The notes below the pieces were generated by a model. It worked only from the letters and a program-made list of their open reading frames with translations. It did not search any database and was not told the DNA's origin. DNA of 64,000 nt, from contig OZ023199.1 of NCBI GenBank assembly GCA_963995505.1, positions 4,521,906-4,585,905 of the forward strand, given 5' to 3'. Below are positions 52,125 to 61,739 of the stretch, piece by piece. Origin of the DNA: Hypericum androsaemum. Its lineage: Eukaryota; Streptophyta; Magnoliopsida; Malpighiales; Hypericaceae. The translations under genes were made by a program, and so were the position numbers. The stretch's first letter is position 1. Every line of letters begins with the position of its first letter.

Positions 52125-52439
52125 TCACATATTCAGATGGATCAGATGGTGACTAACTTTTTATCTCATCAAGTACAAAGCATCCTAGTAATTTATTTTT
52201 GTTAGGGGTTTTGAATTATAACGGGTATAGTAATAAAGGTAGGCTAATGAAGGTGGATAAAGATGCAATGGTAGGGATGAATGGTGAAAGAGAAAACTTA
52301 CAAGTTGGTGGGAAATACTATTGTAGGTAGAGTCACATCAATTGGTCTTAAGAAGTTGGCAAAGGCCCAAGTCATATGAGATTAGATTATATGAGGAAGC
52401 AATGACTTGACATGAATGGTTTGAGTGCAGCCTAGAGGG

Positions 52440-52680
52440 TTCTTAGAATGGTTATTCAGAGAGACATGGTTAGCAAGAAGCTACAGCTATTTCACAGAGG
52501 CATTGCTAGCAAGAAGCTATGGTTGTCCCGGAGAACATGGGTTGCAAGGAGCTATAATTATCTCACGGCATATGCAAAACAAAGGTGTTGTGGAACCGTG
52601 GGTTACACCAGTTTTATCTCACTCAAGGGCGAATCAAGTTTTATCTCACTCAAGGGCGAGCGATGAAGTTAGCAACATGT
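52440..52680 (+). repeat. Short tandem repeats inside the copia element
   Basis: Three worn copies of a roughly 50-bp unit around TTAGCAAGAAGCTACAGCTA (about 52469, 52507 and 52544) are followed by two near-identical 26-bp copies of GTTTTATCTCACTCAAGGGC (52609 and 52635). They have replaced the coding region of the element. Confidence 0.65.
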
Positions 52681-54039
52681 TAAAGGTTCTACTAGGTAAG
52701 ACAAATGGTTGTGAAATGTATGATATGACTTATAGCATTAATTTGGGACAAAGAGAAGAAAATCAAATGAAGAAGCGGTTTGAGATAGGTTTGACTGGGA
52801 AAATAGAGAGACCTCTATTGATCATAGGTTACTTATGCAGGAGAACTCGTGTGTTAGGAGTCCATAAAGATTGGAGGTGATACATCGAGCAAGGTCGGGA
52901 GATGTTCGAGTTTGTGAGACATCTCTAAGTAATTTTGACAAAGATGGAGAGAGGAGGATGGAGTACCTAAGGTTCAAGATGGAGTCGATTTGATTTTAGA
53001 TGGAGCTTCATGGTTCTTTTAAGAAGAAATTTCTTGTCAATGTGGAGATTATTGAAGTTTAGGTTGAGCTTCATGGTTCTTCTAAGGGATGCTTTCTAGC
53101 TAAAGTGGAGATTGTTGAAGAATGACTCAAAATCAAGAAATTTGTATCCTAGTTAGATACTAGTTTGATTCTATGTTAGACTTCCTGTTGGATTATATTT
53201 TAGACTCCTAGGTGAGTTAGATGGACTACATGGTTGTATTAGGGTTTGCATATAAATAGATCGAGGCTCTATCCCTAAGAGCTGAGGCGAGCTTGAGGCG
53301 ACATCAATAAAAGATCTATCTCTCTCTCGTGGATGTATGCAATTTACCGAACCACGTAATTCTCTTTTGTCCTTTTCACATTATTATTTTGTTGCATTAA
53401 AACAATGGTAATTCCGATGCGCATCCATACTTAGAGTAGGTTAATTTTTTAGCATTATTGAAGTAAAAATCTCTTATAATGAAATAAGAAAACAAGAGAG
53501 AGCATTTATGTGGCCCTAGGCCACAAAGTGGTGGAAAACTCTCTCTGTCTTTTATTGATTTCTAATAATTGTCTCTCTAAGATATTCTCTAAGAAGTGGC
53601 TACAAAGTGTCTCTATACCCTAGTCCAAAATATGTAAGGACAAGTCAGACAAAGCGAGAAAAACATAATTTTTTGTTAAATCCCAGACTACTTTGAGCAC
53701 CCAAAGAGGTTTGCGCATGAAAATCTGTAACTTGATAATTATTAAATACACTCATCAATTTTGAATTTTTATGTTTTTATTGAGTCTTAAGTTGATTTTT
53801 TTCCTTTCATTTTTAATCTGGTTTGGGCCATTGTGTGGTAGGTAGTATGCCATAGAATAAATTTTATTTTGTGTGTGTTTTAAGTTTCAGAGCTTTTCTT
53901 AAGCAAGCTCAAGAGAACATGCAGAAAAATATTCACCCATATCACTTCTATGAATTTTAAATTTTCTTTCCACCAATATTTTAACCAATATTTTATAACT
54001 TTGGAACATAACAAAAGTGTGATTCTTAAAATTCATTAA

Positions 54040-55520
54040 ATAAATACACATATACATAGAATTAGCATCTATGAAAGTTATAAAGTATTGATTGTCACCT
54101 CTAGTTAAAACTCTATTAAATTTACAAATGTCTGAATGAATTAATTTGGGAGGTTTGGAATTTCTGATAATCGTAGAGATTGGCTTCTTAGTTTTTTTAG
54201 ACTCGACACATACTTCACATTTATTTTTTTACTCATTATCATATTAAACTAGTCAACTTTTAGCCATGAATTTTATAGAACGGTGTCCAATATGTGTTAT
54301 TCGACTATGCCATAAATTAAAAGAGTCAAGCATATGAGCAAAAACTTCAAATTTATTAATATTAAGCTTAAACGTGCTCTCATAACTGTATCCCTTCCCG
54401 ACAAACATCCCATTCTTGAACAAAATCAAATGATCAACCTAAAGTACAACTTTGAACTCTGTCATGCTTAGTTAGGAAGAAAATTAATTCTTCCTTATAT
54501 CGGGTGCAAAAAGTACATTCACAAGATTTATGACTTTTTCACAAGTAAATGACAGATCAACAGTTCCTTTAGCAGTGTTACTATTTCCCATCAGTAATCG
54601 TTGGTCTTCAATGCTTTAAAACAACTTGAAGAAAGAACGATCATTGCAAATATAGACCATTGCTCCAAAGTTATACAACCAGTCATTGGACTTATTCTCG
54701 GTTACCATATTCACTTCAACAATTATGATTATACGCATTTTTTAGACCGTGGCAACGAGGTTGGTCGACAACTATCGACAATCTAGTTTGAAGTGTCCCA
54801 TTTGTCCATAATGAAAACATGACTTACTTGTCTTGGTGGTGTCAAGAGAAGACTCAAACATTCTCTTTCCCTTCAGATTTATAGGAAGTCTTAGTGCTAG
54901 ACTCAACACAGTTCATCTTAGATTTTAACTCCTTGAATAATTCTTTAACATGAATTTAAAATTCTTCCTCGGTTCGAACATGTGTTAGGAGATATCTATA
55001 ATAAGTATCTCTGAAATGTAGAGCAATTTTTTCCAGTAGTTATTTGAGGCAATTTAGCAATATTTTCACATCCTTGAGTTTAGATACCACTAATGTTAAT
55101 CATTTACTTGATTGATAATAGATTTGTTATCCACTATAGTAAACTCAAAATACTTTATATAAAGAAACTTGTGGTACCTTGTAGTGCGGAGTTATACTTG
55201 ATGTCTACCATCGTCCATATCTTCTTCAAAGAGTTGATTGATTAGTAGAGATTATATAGTCGGTCGGAGAGAAATTTGAGGATGTGGCCTTAACTTCGAA
55301 TCTCATTATCCTCTCAGTTTTTGAGCAATATGGGTCTCGCTTGACTCTACCATTGTATAATGATCTCTTTTATTTTATAATGGTGGGGGCTTGTGAGACT
55401 GCCTTGCAATCCAATTAATAGAGCACTCAGAGTTCCATGTGTAAAAATTTCATCTTATCTTTCCATCGAGTGGAGCCAGAACCATCAAATCGATCCAATT
55501 TGATGAGATCACAGTTGATC
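54040..55520 (-). pseudogene. Decayed copia gag-pol, minus strand
   Basis: Read on the minus strand the order is that of a copia polyprotein. A gag start DRFDGSGSTRWKDKMKF lies near 55500-55445. A zinc knuckle CFHYGQMGHFKLDC (second Cys changed to Tyr) is near 54830. A protease-end/GAG-pre-integrase part (MGNSNTAKGTVDL, FKNGMFVGKGY, FKLNINKF, FNLWHSR) runs from about 54590 to 54290. The integrase start (CEVCVESKKTKKP, LIHSDICKFN, YFITFID) reaches about 54060. Stops and frame changes are frequent. Reverse transcriptase, RNase H and clear LTRs were not found. Confidence 0.82.
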
Positions 55521-55879
55521 ACTTTGTTGAAATATGTGGACTCCATATCAATCAAAGTAACACTTTAAGATTATTGTAAAAGATGAAGATGAACCTCACT
55601 TTAGGAGAGCCAAAAAACTCAATGGAGCATGAACGATTTTCGAAGGAGAATTAGATTCTTAAGATGTGATTTACTCTACTTAAAATATTATTTCCCACTA
55701 CTATGAGATACTTAAGTATCTCGACAAGTACACTTCTATAATTGCTCGAGAATTTTGATATTCTAAGTGGCAAGTTATAGAATATCCACCCTAGAACTAC
55801 ATCAAGATGTTATGATAGATAATATAAGAAGAGAAGAAGATATGAATGAATTGGATGGATGAAATGGAAAGGAGAGTGA

Positions 55880-57775
55880 TGGAGATATGAATGGAGATAG
55901 ATTTATTAGTTATCATTAGCTTTTGAATTATTTTTATGAGTTTGATTTATAATAGAATTCTAGTTAATAGGTTTTTTTATTCTTTATAAATAGGACATCT
56001 ACTATGTTATTTTGGTTGGTTGAATTTGATTAATAAAAATAAGAGTTTTTTTGAATTATCTATCGCACCAACTGGCCGAGCACCCTCCACCGTTGAAGAC
56101 CTCCCGGCGCTGCTAGACCAGAATCTATAATAGTCGGCGTCTTCCACAAGGAGAAAATTGCACGCTTGGCACCCGAGGAAGAGGAAACCAGACTGAGGGC
56201 TTCAACCTCGATGACGTCGTTGCTCTCACCGCCACCTCCAGTGTCGCTCGACATGAGCTAGCAGTCTGACTCTTGCCTCTGGCCTGCCGTCTGGCCCGAT
56301 GGCCGCCGCCCCTGCATTGAAGGTTTTGTTGATTTTCCCCTATTTAATTTATGGTTTGGAAATTGGAAATTTAGTCTTGATTGTAATTTGGTAGAACTTT
56401 AGTGACCAATCGTGCATTAGATAAAAGTTGGAGGTCACTTTCAGAACTTTTGCAGACGTTGGTGACTATTTCAAAACTTACCACTGGTAAAGTTATAGAT
56501 TATTCCAAGCAGGTTTTAGATATTCACATATTGATCCTTTTGGGCTTAATTGAAAATGCTTAACTCCAACATGCATATTCCTACTTTTTGTGATCTTCCT
56601 GATTTCGACCGGGAGATTTCGACAAGAAGTTTCATTAAGTGGCTTGTCAATGTGAAGATATAATTTGATGTTCACGAGTTTGCGAAGCTGGATAAAGTCA
56701 GATTTGTCAAACAACGATTGCGAGGTGATCTTATGCATTGGTGGTCGAACTTAAATCTTCGACAAAATACTGTGGTAAGCAAAAAATATCTCGATGGACT
56801 GGGATAAAAGAGAAGCCGATTATTGAGTTATTTTTCTAACATGCTTATGAAATTTGGAATGTCGTTGTTGACAACATCGTCTCTTTTGGGAACAATATGA
56901 TCATCAAATGGTCGAGAAGTTGCATGAGACTCAAGCTAATTTGGATGATTTGAAGAAACAAATGGCTGAGACCTTGAGGAAACAACAAATTGCACAACCA
57001 TAATTAGTTGTAGATACTTTAGTTTGGGAAGAGTTTGGTGAATCTGCTGATAACTTATTCGGTGAACCAATTCATGACGACTGTCCTGATGAGGAGGACG
57101 AAGTTGAGGCTGAAAATTACTTTGCTGGAGAATATTTTGATGAATCTGAAGCATCATGATATTCTTTGAGAGAGTTGTTTGACGAGTCATGTGTTACTGA
57201 TACTGTTGACATGAGGCAATATGCAATTTCTATATATACTGGAGTTATTGATGCTGAGATTAAATCCATAAGCCAGGATTATTGGGTTGAGTATGTCGAG
57301 CACATTGACTTTGTAGGAGTTCACAAGTTTACATATGTTGAAATTCTCTGGTGCTGAATATGTGAAATGCCCTCAAGGATGCCAAAAATTTTGTTTGGAG
57401 ACGTGAGTTCTTGGTCTTTCATTTGGAGACTGTTTCTGATTACCCGATTTCCAAATATTTTTTATGTTGGGATGGAAGATATCAAGTGTCACTGCGTCGC
57501 TCGAAGTTGTTTAAGAGTGCATGTACGAAGATCCTGAACTGGCCGACCACACCAAATTCGAGGACAAATTTCTCCAACCGGGGGAGAATAATGGAGATAT
57601 GGGTGGAGATAGGTTTATTAGTTAACATTAACTTTTGGATTATTATTATGAGTTTGATTCATAATAGAATTCTAGTTAATAGGTTTCTTTTGATTCTTTA
57701 CAAATATGAAATCTACTATGTTATTTTGTTTGGTTGAATTTGATTAATAAAAACAAGTTCTGAATTATCTGTCGC
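55880..57775 (+). mobile_element. Short gypsy-like LTR element, gutted
   Basis: Two direct repeats of about 185 bp (55880-56066 and 57592-57775) share TGGAGATATG at the start and GAATTTGATTAATAAAAA near the end; they are probably short LTRs. A decayed Ty3-gypsy gag lies between (about 56570-56780): PTFCDLPDFDREI, KVRFVKQRLRGDLMHWW, with a stop in the middle. Just before the second repeat, 57524-57590 encodes EDKFLQPGENN-like residues and a purine tract GGGGGAGAA, as at the end of plant gypsy pol. Everything between gag and that end is missing or unrecognised. No target duplication was found, so the outer limits may be off. Confidence 0.68.
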
Positions 57776-58226
57776 TTTTCGGTATTCTTAGAATCAACGG
57801 ATCAAGACTATAGCCCATTTTTGGTATTCTGCAGAATCAACAAATTTGTGGTTAACTATCCACGTGCTCCTTCTGCATTAGAGAGTCTTCCTATTTATAG
57901 AATTTCAATGGACATGTTCTAAAAGCCATAAATCAATAAACATCCAAAGTCAAAATTCAAATACCATCCATCTTTCCATAAAAAGTTACCAATTTAAAAT
58001 TGGAACCATGAATATAAGAACATCTCCATCCATCAGTTTTTTTCTCTCTTTTCATAGTAGTTCATTTAATTATTAACCAAATAGTATCATTGAATTTTAA
58101 GCCAATTATTATATCATTTGGTATTAAAATAAAATTAGACCAACAGTAGTATAGCAAGCAATTGACTAAAATGAAAGAAGTTATTTGGTTGCAATGGTTG
58201 ACGCATGATCTGAACATGCCACATAT
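57776..58226. other. AT-rich spacer
   Basis: A phrase resembling TTTTCGGTATTCTTAGAATC is repeated once (about 57776 and 57818). No gene is seen. Confidence 0.4.
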
Positions 58227-58240
58227 GAAGCTCGTGCATG

Positions 58241-58781
58241 TTTTTTTTGAAAGAAAAAAACTAGAACTTTATATTAATTATTAGAGTCATACAAAAGGAG
58301 CGATAAGAGCACATGAGGAGGGTTATGAACTACCTCCCGAAGGTTTGAACCAAGTCTAGACTCTTTGGCTAGCCAATTCACAACGCGATTAGCTAGCCGA
58401 GGTACATACACAACATGACATAGGGAAAACTTCAAAAGATTGGTCTGGACTTCCAATGCTAGCAATTTAACATTCCACTCAATAGTAGAAGAGGAATTGT
58501 TGAGGAAGTCAACCAAAACCTTGCTATCGGATTCAACAATTGTCTTGGTGAAGGAAAAGTGTTACTGGATCAAAGTCGCAGCTTCACCAATCGCCAGTGC
58601 CTCAACTTCCATAGCCGTTCTAGCCTTGTGTGTAGATATGGAGACGTCCACTAGGCTTTCCTCATAGTTCCTGCAGGCCACCGCACAACCACCCTCATCA
58701 GAAGTAGCTGACCACGAAGCGTCAACGTTAAGTTTGATGGTACCTATCTCCGGGGGTCTCCAATAGTGAGCGACTTTGGTA
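58241..58781 (-). mobile_element. 5'-truncated L1-type LINE with target-site duplication
   Basis: A 541-bp minus-strand insert ending in a short poly-A tail (T run at 58241-58248 on the plus strand). It is flanked by a 14-bp duplication, GAAGCTCGTGCATG (58227-58240) and GAAGCTCATGCATG (58782-58795), one mismatch. Only the 3' end of the element, encoding an RNase H domain, was inserted. This is typical of target-primed reverse transcription that stopped early. Confidence 0.82.
58274..58742 (-). pseudogene. RNase H domain of a plant LINE, one stop codon
   Basis: Reads as an RVT_3-type RNase H domain. KLNVDASW holds the first catalytic Asp, MEVEALAIGEA the Glu, and ESDSKVLVDF the second Asp; RLANRVVNWLAKE follows, where His before WLAK is usual. 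A single TAA (58562-58564) interrupts the frame. The domain ends at a natural stop just before the poly-A tail. Confidence 0.85.
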
Positions 58782-58795
58782 GAAGCTCATGCATG

Positions 58796-60287
58796 TGGTT
58801 TGTGATAATTAGGCACCGTTGTGACTTACAATAAATGTTGCCTTTCATGAGAGGATAAATTTGTAGAGAAAATTATTATTTTGTCGATACATACTCAAGA
58901 AGTTGAGTCATAATACATACAAATTATTGATCAATTGGGACACTTGCAATGGTTGAAATATTAGTAGCCAATCAGTATGAAAAATTAATGATAATAGCTA
59001 AACTTATTCAGGTGTAGGATTCATTAAATAAAATTTAAGGTAGGCAAAACATATGAAGGTTGGGTTTTTTTAGGTCTATGTCAGTGGATATTCTGACACT
59101 CATTATTCTAATTAATTCAGGTTGGGTCATAAAAAGTGAAAAAACTCTCCCAGCAAATATTTAACTTTGTTGTATTCCCATAAATTCGACGTTGAGATAT
59201 TTTAGTCAAGCTAAAATAATTTAATTATTAGTTGATCTATATATTTTTCGTACTTATGAAGGTTAGGTAGATAAAACAACAAAGTCAACAATGAAGTTCA
59301 TTTCAAAATGGGTTTTTGTACCAACAACTCTAAAATCTCAACGGCTCAACATAAAGATGCTCAAAATTTGTAATAAAATAAACTCGGAAATCAGAAGCTT
59401 GTGTAATTGGATGCCTACCGACAAGTTTCATTGGGCTTAAACAACTTTAAAAAAACTAAAGGAAGGAAGGATACGAAGAGTACGTAATATAATCAATTCA
59501 GTTTATTTTCTTGGTAATGAATTTGGTTTATATATAACAAAAAGGATTTAGATTCTCTCTTCTTTCATAAATATTTGTTTACAAAATAAAATTAACTCAA
59601 TTTTTGAACTAGTTTTCGACGACAGAGTTTCCAATCATACTTTGGCTATAAATTAGTACTGTTGTGTATAATGACAAAATAGAGAGTATTAGTGAAATAA
59701 ACATGATGGGGTTATGCATCATCAGCTCTGGATAGTGGACTGCTTTGTTCATATACGCGTTTTTGTCGAGGTTCATGAATTAATGTTGTCGGAGATCGAG
59801 ACAGGGGAACCAACTCAAAATCTTTGTCGGTTTTTATCAAGCAACAGAAATTGACGTTAAGTAATTAATCTCAAACATTTAACAACTACTTAAATTAACC
59901 AGTACTTAAATTAACCAGTAGGAGTTTGTTTTACTTTAATCAATATATATATTAAGTTTGATCTATTAGTAATACAATATTGTTAGATAATTATTATAAA
60001 AACTTTATCATATTTTAAATATCCTAATCAGTTCGAAACAATATTAATAAGTCCAATCTAAACAAAACATTACTGTTATATCTCTCTTTCTGTAGTGACC
60101 TAGTTTTATATTCCCTTAATTTGATTCGAGAAAATCCCGAAGACCAATATTATCCCATTCGTTCGTGCTCCGAGAACCTTCATATGAGCTGGACCATGTA
60201 TTTTGTTGCAAATAAATTGTTCCATAAAAACTCCCGCGTGGAAATTAAGCAAAATACAAGGGCTATGTGAGAGTACATACTACATCA
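58796..60287. other. AT-rich spacer
   Basis: No exon or complete element recognised. A 16-bp tandem duplication (TACTTAAATTAACCAG) lies near 59889-59921. Confidence 0.45.
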
Positions 60288-60296
60288 ATATTTTTA

Positions 60297-61730
60297 GGAA
60301 AAAGTTCCATTTAGTACTCTGTAGTTTCAGACTTTCAAAATTAAGGCCATGTGGTTTTAAATTGGGAATTTAGTACCACGTGGTTTACATATTTTTTCCC
60401 GGGCAGGTCCAGGGTAGTTGCCCGACCAAATGGGCTTGAAACGCTGTCATTTTTACCCGACGTGGGGGACACGTGGCGACAAGTGGGTTTAGTTGATGAT
60501 GACGTGTAAACGATAAATTACCAAAATAATCTCTAATTTTTATATTTTTCCAGAAAAACAAAAAAAAATCATCCTGGAACCAAAATCAAAAGCCCCTCCT
60601 CCTCCTTCAATTGAAGATGTCGAACCCAATCAACCGGAAGAACGGTGGTGATGGGCTCCACGGCCTTGAGAACCTTCCACTCCTCTGCCCCGCACTCCCT
60701 CCTCGAGGCGTAGCCACACTTCTCCCTGTTGTAGTAGGTCCTCCAGAGCAGCTCCTCCAGCAGCTTCCTTGGCTTCTTCTTTGAGGGCTTCCTCTCGCAC
60801 TCCAGCATGATCCTAACCAACCTCGAAGCCATCTCCTTGACCAGCAGGCTTGTGGGCGTCGCCAGCTCAATGAGGAAGGCCGGGCTGAGTTTGGCGTCCT
60901 CTTGGAATGCGATGTGCACGTGACCTCTTTGATACCCGAAAAGAGTACCCACCACTTTGGTCCCTAACCCAGAGGACGAGCTACTCATCTGGAAGATGGT
61001 GAGAGCTGACCTGAGCTCATTGAACTTCTTCTTCTTCTTGCTTGCGGGTTTCGGGTTATCCTCGTTTATCCCCTCGTAACCTGAGAAGGAGAAGTGGGAG
61101 GAGTTGAAAGTGAGAGTTTCGGCCTCCTCGTCGTTGTTGGAGTAGTACCCTACGTCGCCTTCCTCGACGATCTTCTTCTGCCAGTTGAAGTACCTCCTGG
61201 ATCCTAAATCCCCAATTCCCAAGGATGAACCCTAAATCCTAATTGGGAGATTTCTTTCTCACCAATTCAACTATTTCCTCAAGCTTGAACTTCCCCGGCA
61301 TTGACAGGAACAAGATGAAACTCCAATCCTTCTGTTACCGAAAACCCATCAAGATCTGACGACTTTGATTTTGGTTGTTGGAGATGATGATGATGATGGT
61401 GCGTTAGAAAAAAAGAAGGTGGGATTGTATCGTTTGGAGGAAGAAGAAAATAGAGATTTTTTTTGGGTTTTTCTAAAAAAATATATAAATTAGGGATTAT
61501 TTTGGTAATTTATCGTATTACACGTCACCATCAACTAAACCCACTTGTCGCCACGTGTCAGCCACGTCAGATAAAAATGATAACTTTTCAAGCCCATTTG
61601 GCCGGGCAACTACCCTAGACCTGCCCGGGGAAAAATGTGTAAACCACGTGGTACTAAATTCTCAATTTGAAACCACATGGCCTTAATTCTGAAAGTCTGA
61701 AATCACAGAGTACTAAATGAGACTTTTTCC
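60297..61730. mobile_element. Mutator-like element with long inverted ends carrying a MIZ1 gene fragment (Pack-MULE)
   Basis: A 1434-bp element bounded by a perfect 9-bp duplication ATATTTTTA (60288-60296 and 61731-61739). The ends are inverted repeats of about 260 bp (60297-60560 against 61730-61470) with high similarity throughout. Examples are AATTAAGGCCATGTGGTTT, TTTAGTACCACGTGGTTTAC, GGGTAGTTGCCCG and CACGTGGCGACAAGTGGGTT. Both ends start GGAAAAAGT. Long inverted ends plus a 9-bp target duplication are the hallmark of Mutator-like elements. No transposase is present. The cargo is gene-derived (see 60569-61222). Confidence 0.9.
60569..61222 (-). CDS. Captured MIZ1 (DUF617) domain fragment in an open frame
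   Basis: An open frame of 217 codons inside the Mutator-like element. Residues 88-193 match the MIZ1 family: GTLFGYQRGHVHIAFQED (92-109), AFLIELATPTSLLVKEMAS, ECERKPSKKKPRKLLEE and CGYASRRECGAEEWKVLKAVEP. MIZ1 (MIZU-KUSSEI1) proteins are plant-specific and act in root hydrotropism. The usual C-terminal third, beyond the VLP stretch, is missing and replaced by about 20 residues running into the inverted end. The first 87 residues (with acidic and poly-Lys runs) I cannot place; they may come from the same donor or another gene. The frame is intact, but promoter and expression are unproven. Confidence 0.72.
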   Translation of the reverse strand: MGIGDLGSRRYFNWQKKIVEEGDVGYYSNNDEEAETLTFNSSHFSFSGYEGINEDNPKPASKKKKKFNELRSALTIFQMSSSSSGLGTKVVGTLFGYQRGHVHIAFQEDAKLSPAFLIELATPTSLLVKEMASRLVRIMLECERKPSKKKPRKLLEELLWRTYYNREKCGYASRRECGAEEWKVLKAVEPITTVLPVDWVRHLQLKEEEGLLILVPG

Positions 61731-61739
61731 ATATTTTTA

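Larger units (their letters stand above)
51459..53454 (+). mobile_element. Non-autonomous Ty1-copia LTR retrotransposon
   Basis: Two direct LTRs (51459-51823, 365 bp; 53113-53454, 342 bp) share TGTTGAAGAATGACTCAAAA at the start, GACATCAATAAAAGATCTAT inside, and a TTAGCA-like end. After the 5' LTR comes a primer-binding-like TGGTATCAAGAGC (initiator tRNA-Met type with one extra A). Before the 3' LTR is a purine tract AAAGTGGAGAT. The flanks ATATT and TTATT differ at one base, a plausible 5-bp duplication. Only 1.29 kb lies between the LTRs, with a gag piece and no reverse transcriptase or integrase. The LTRs have diverged by small indels and substitutions, so the insertion is not recent. Confidence 0.88.

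Noticed and set aside
58440..58667. Plus-strand open frame over the LINE RNase H region
   Set aside because: The minus strand carries the RNase H motifs. The plus-strand frame is a shadow.
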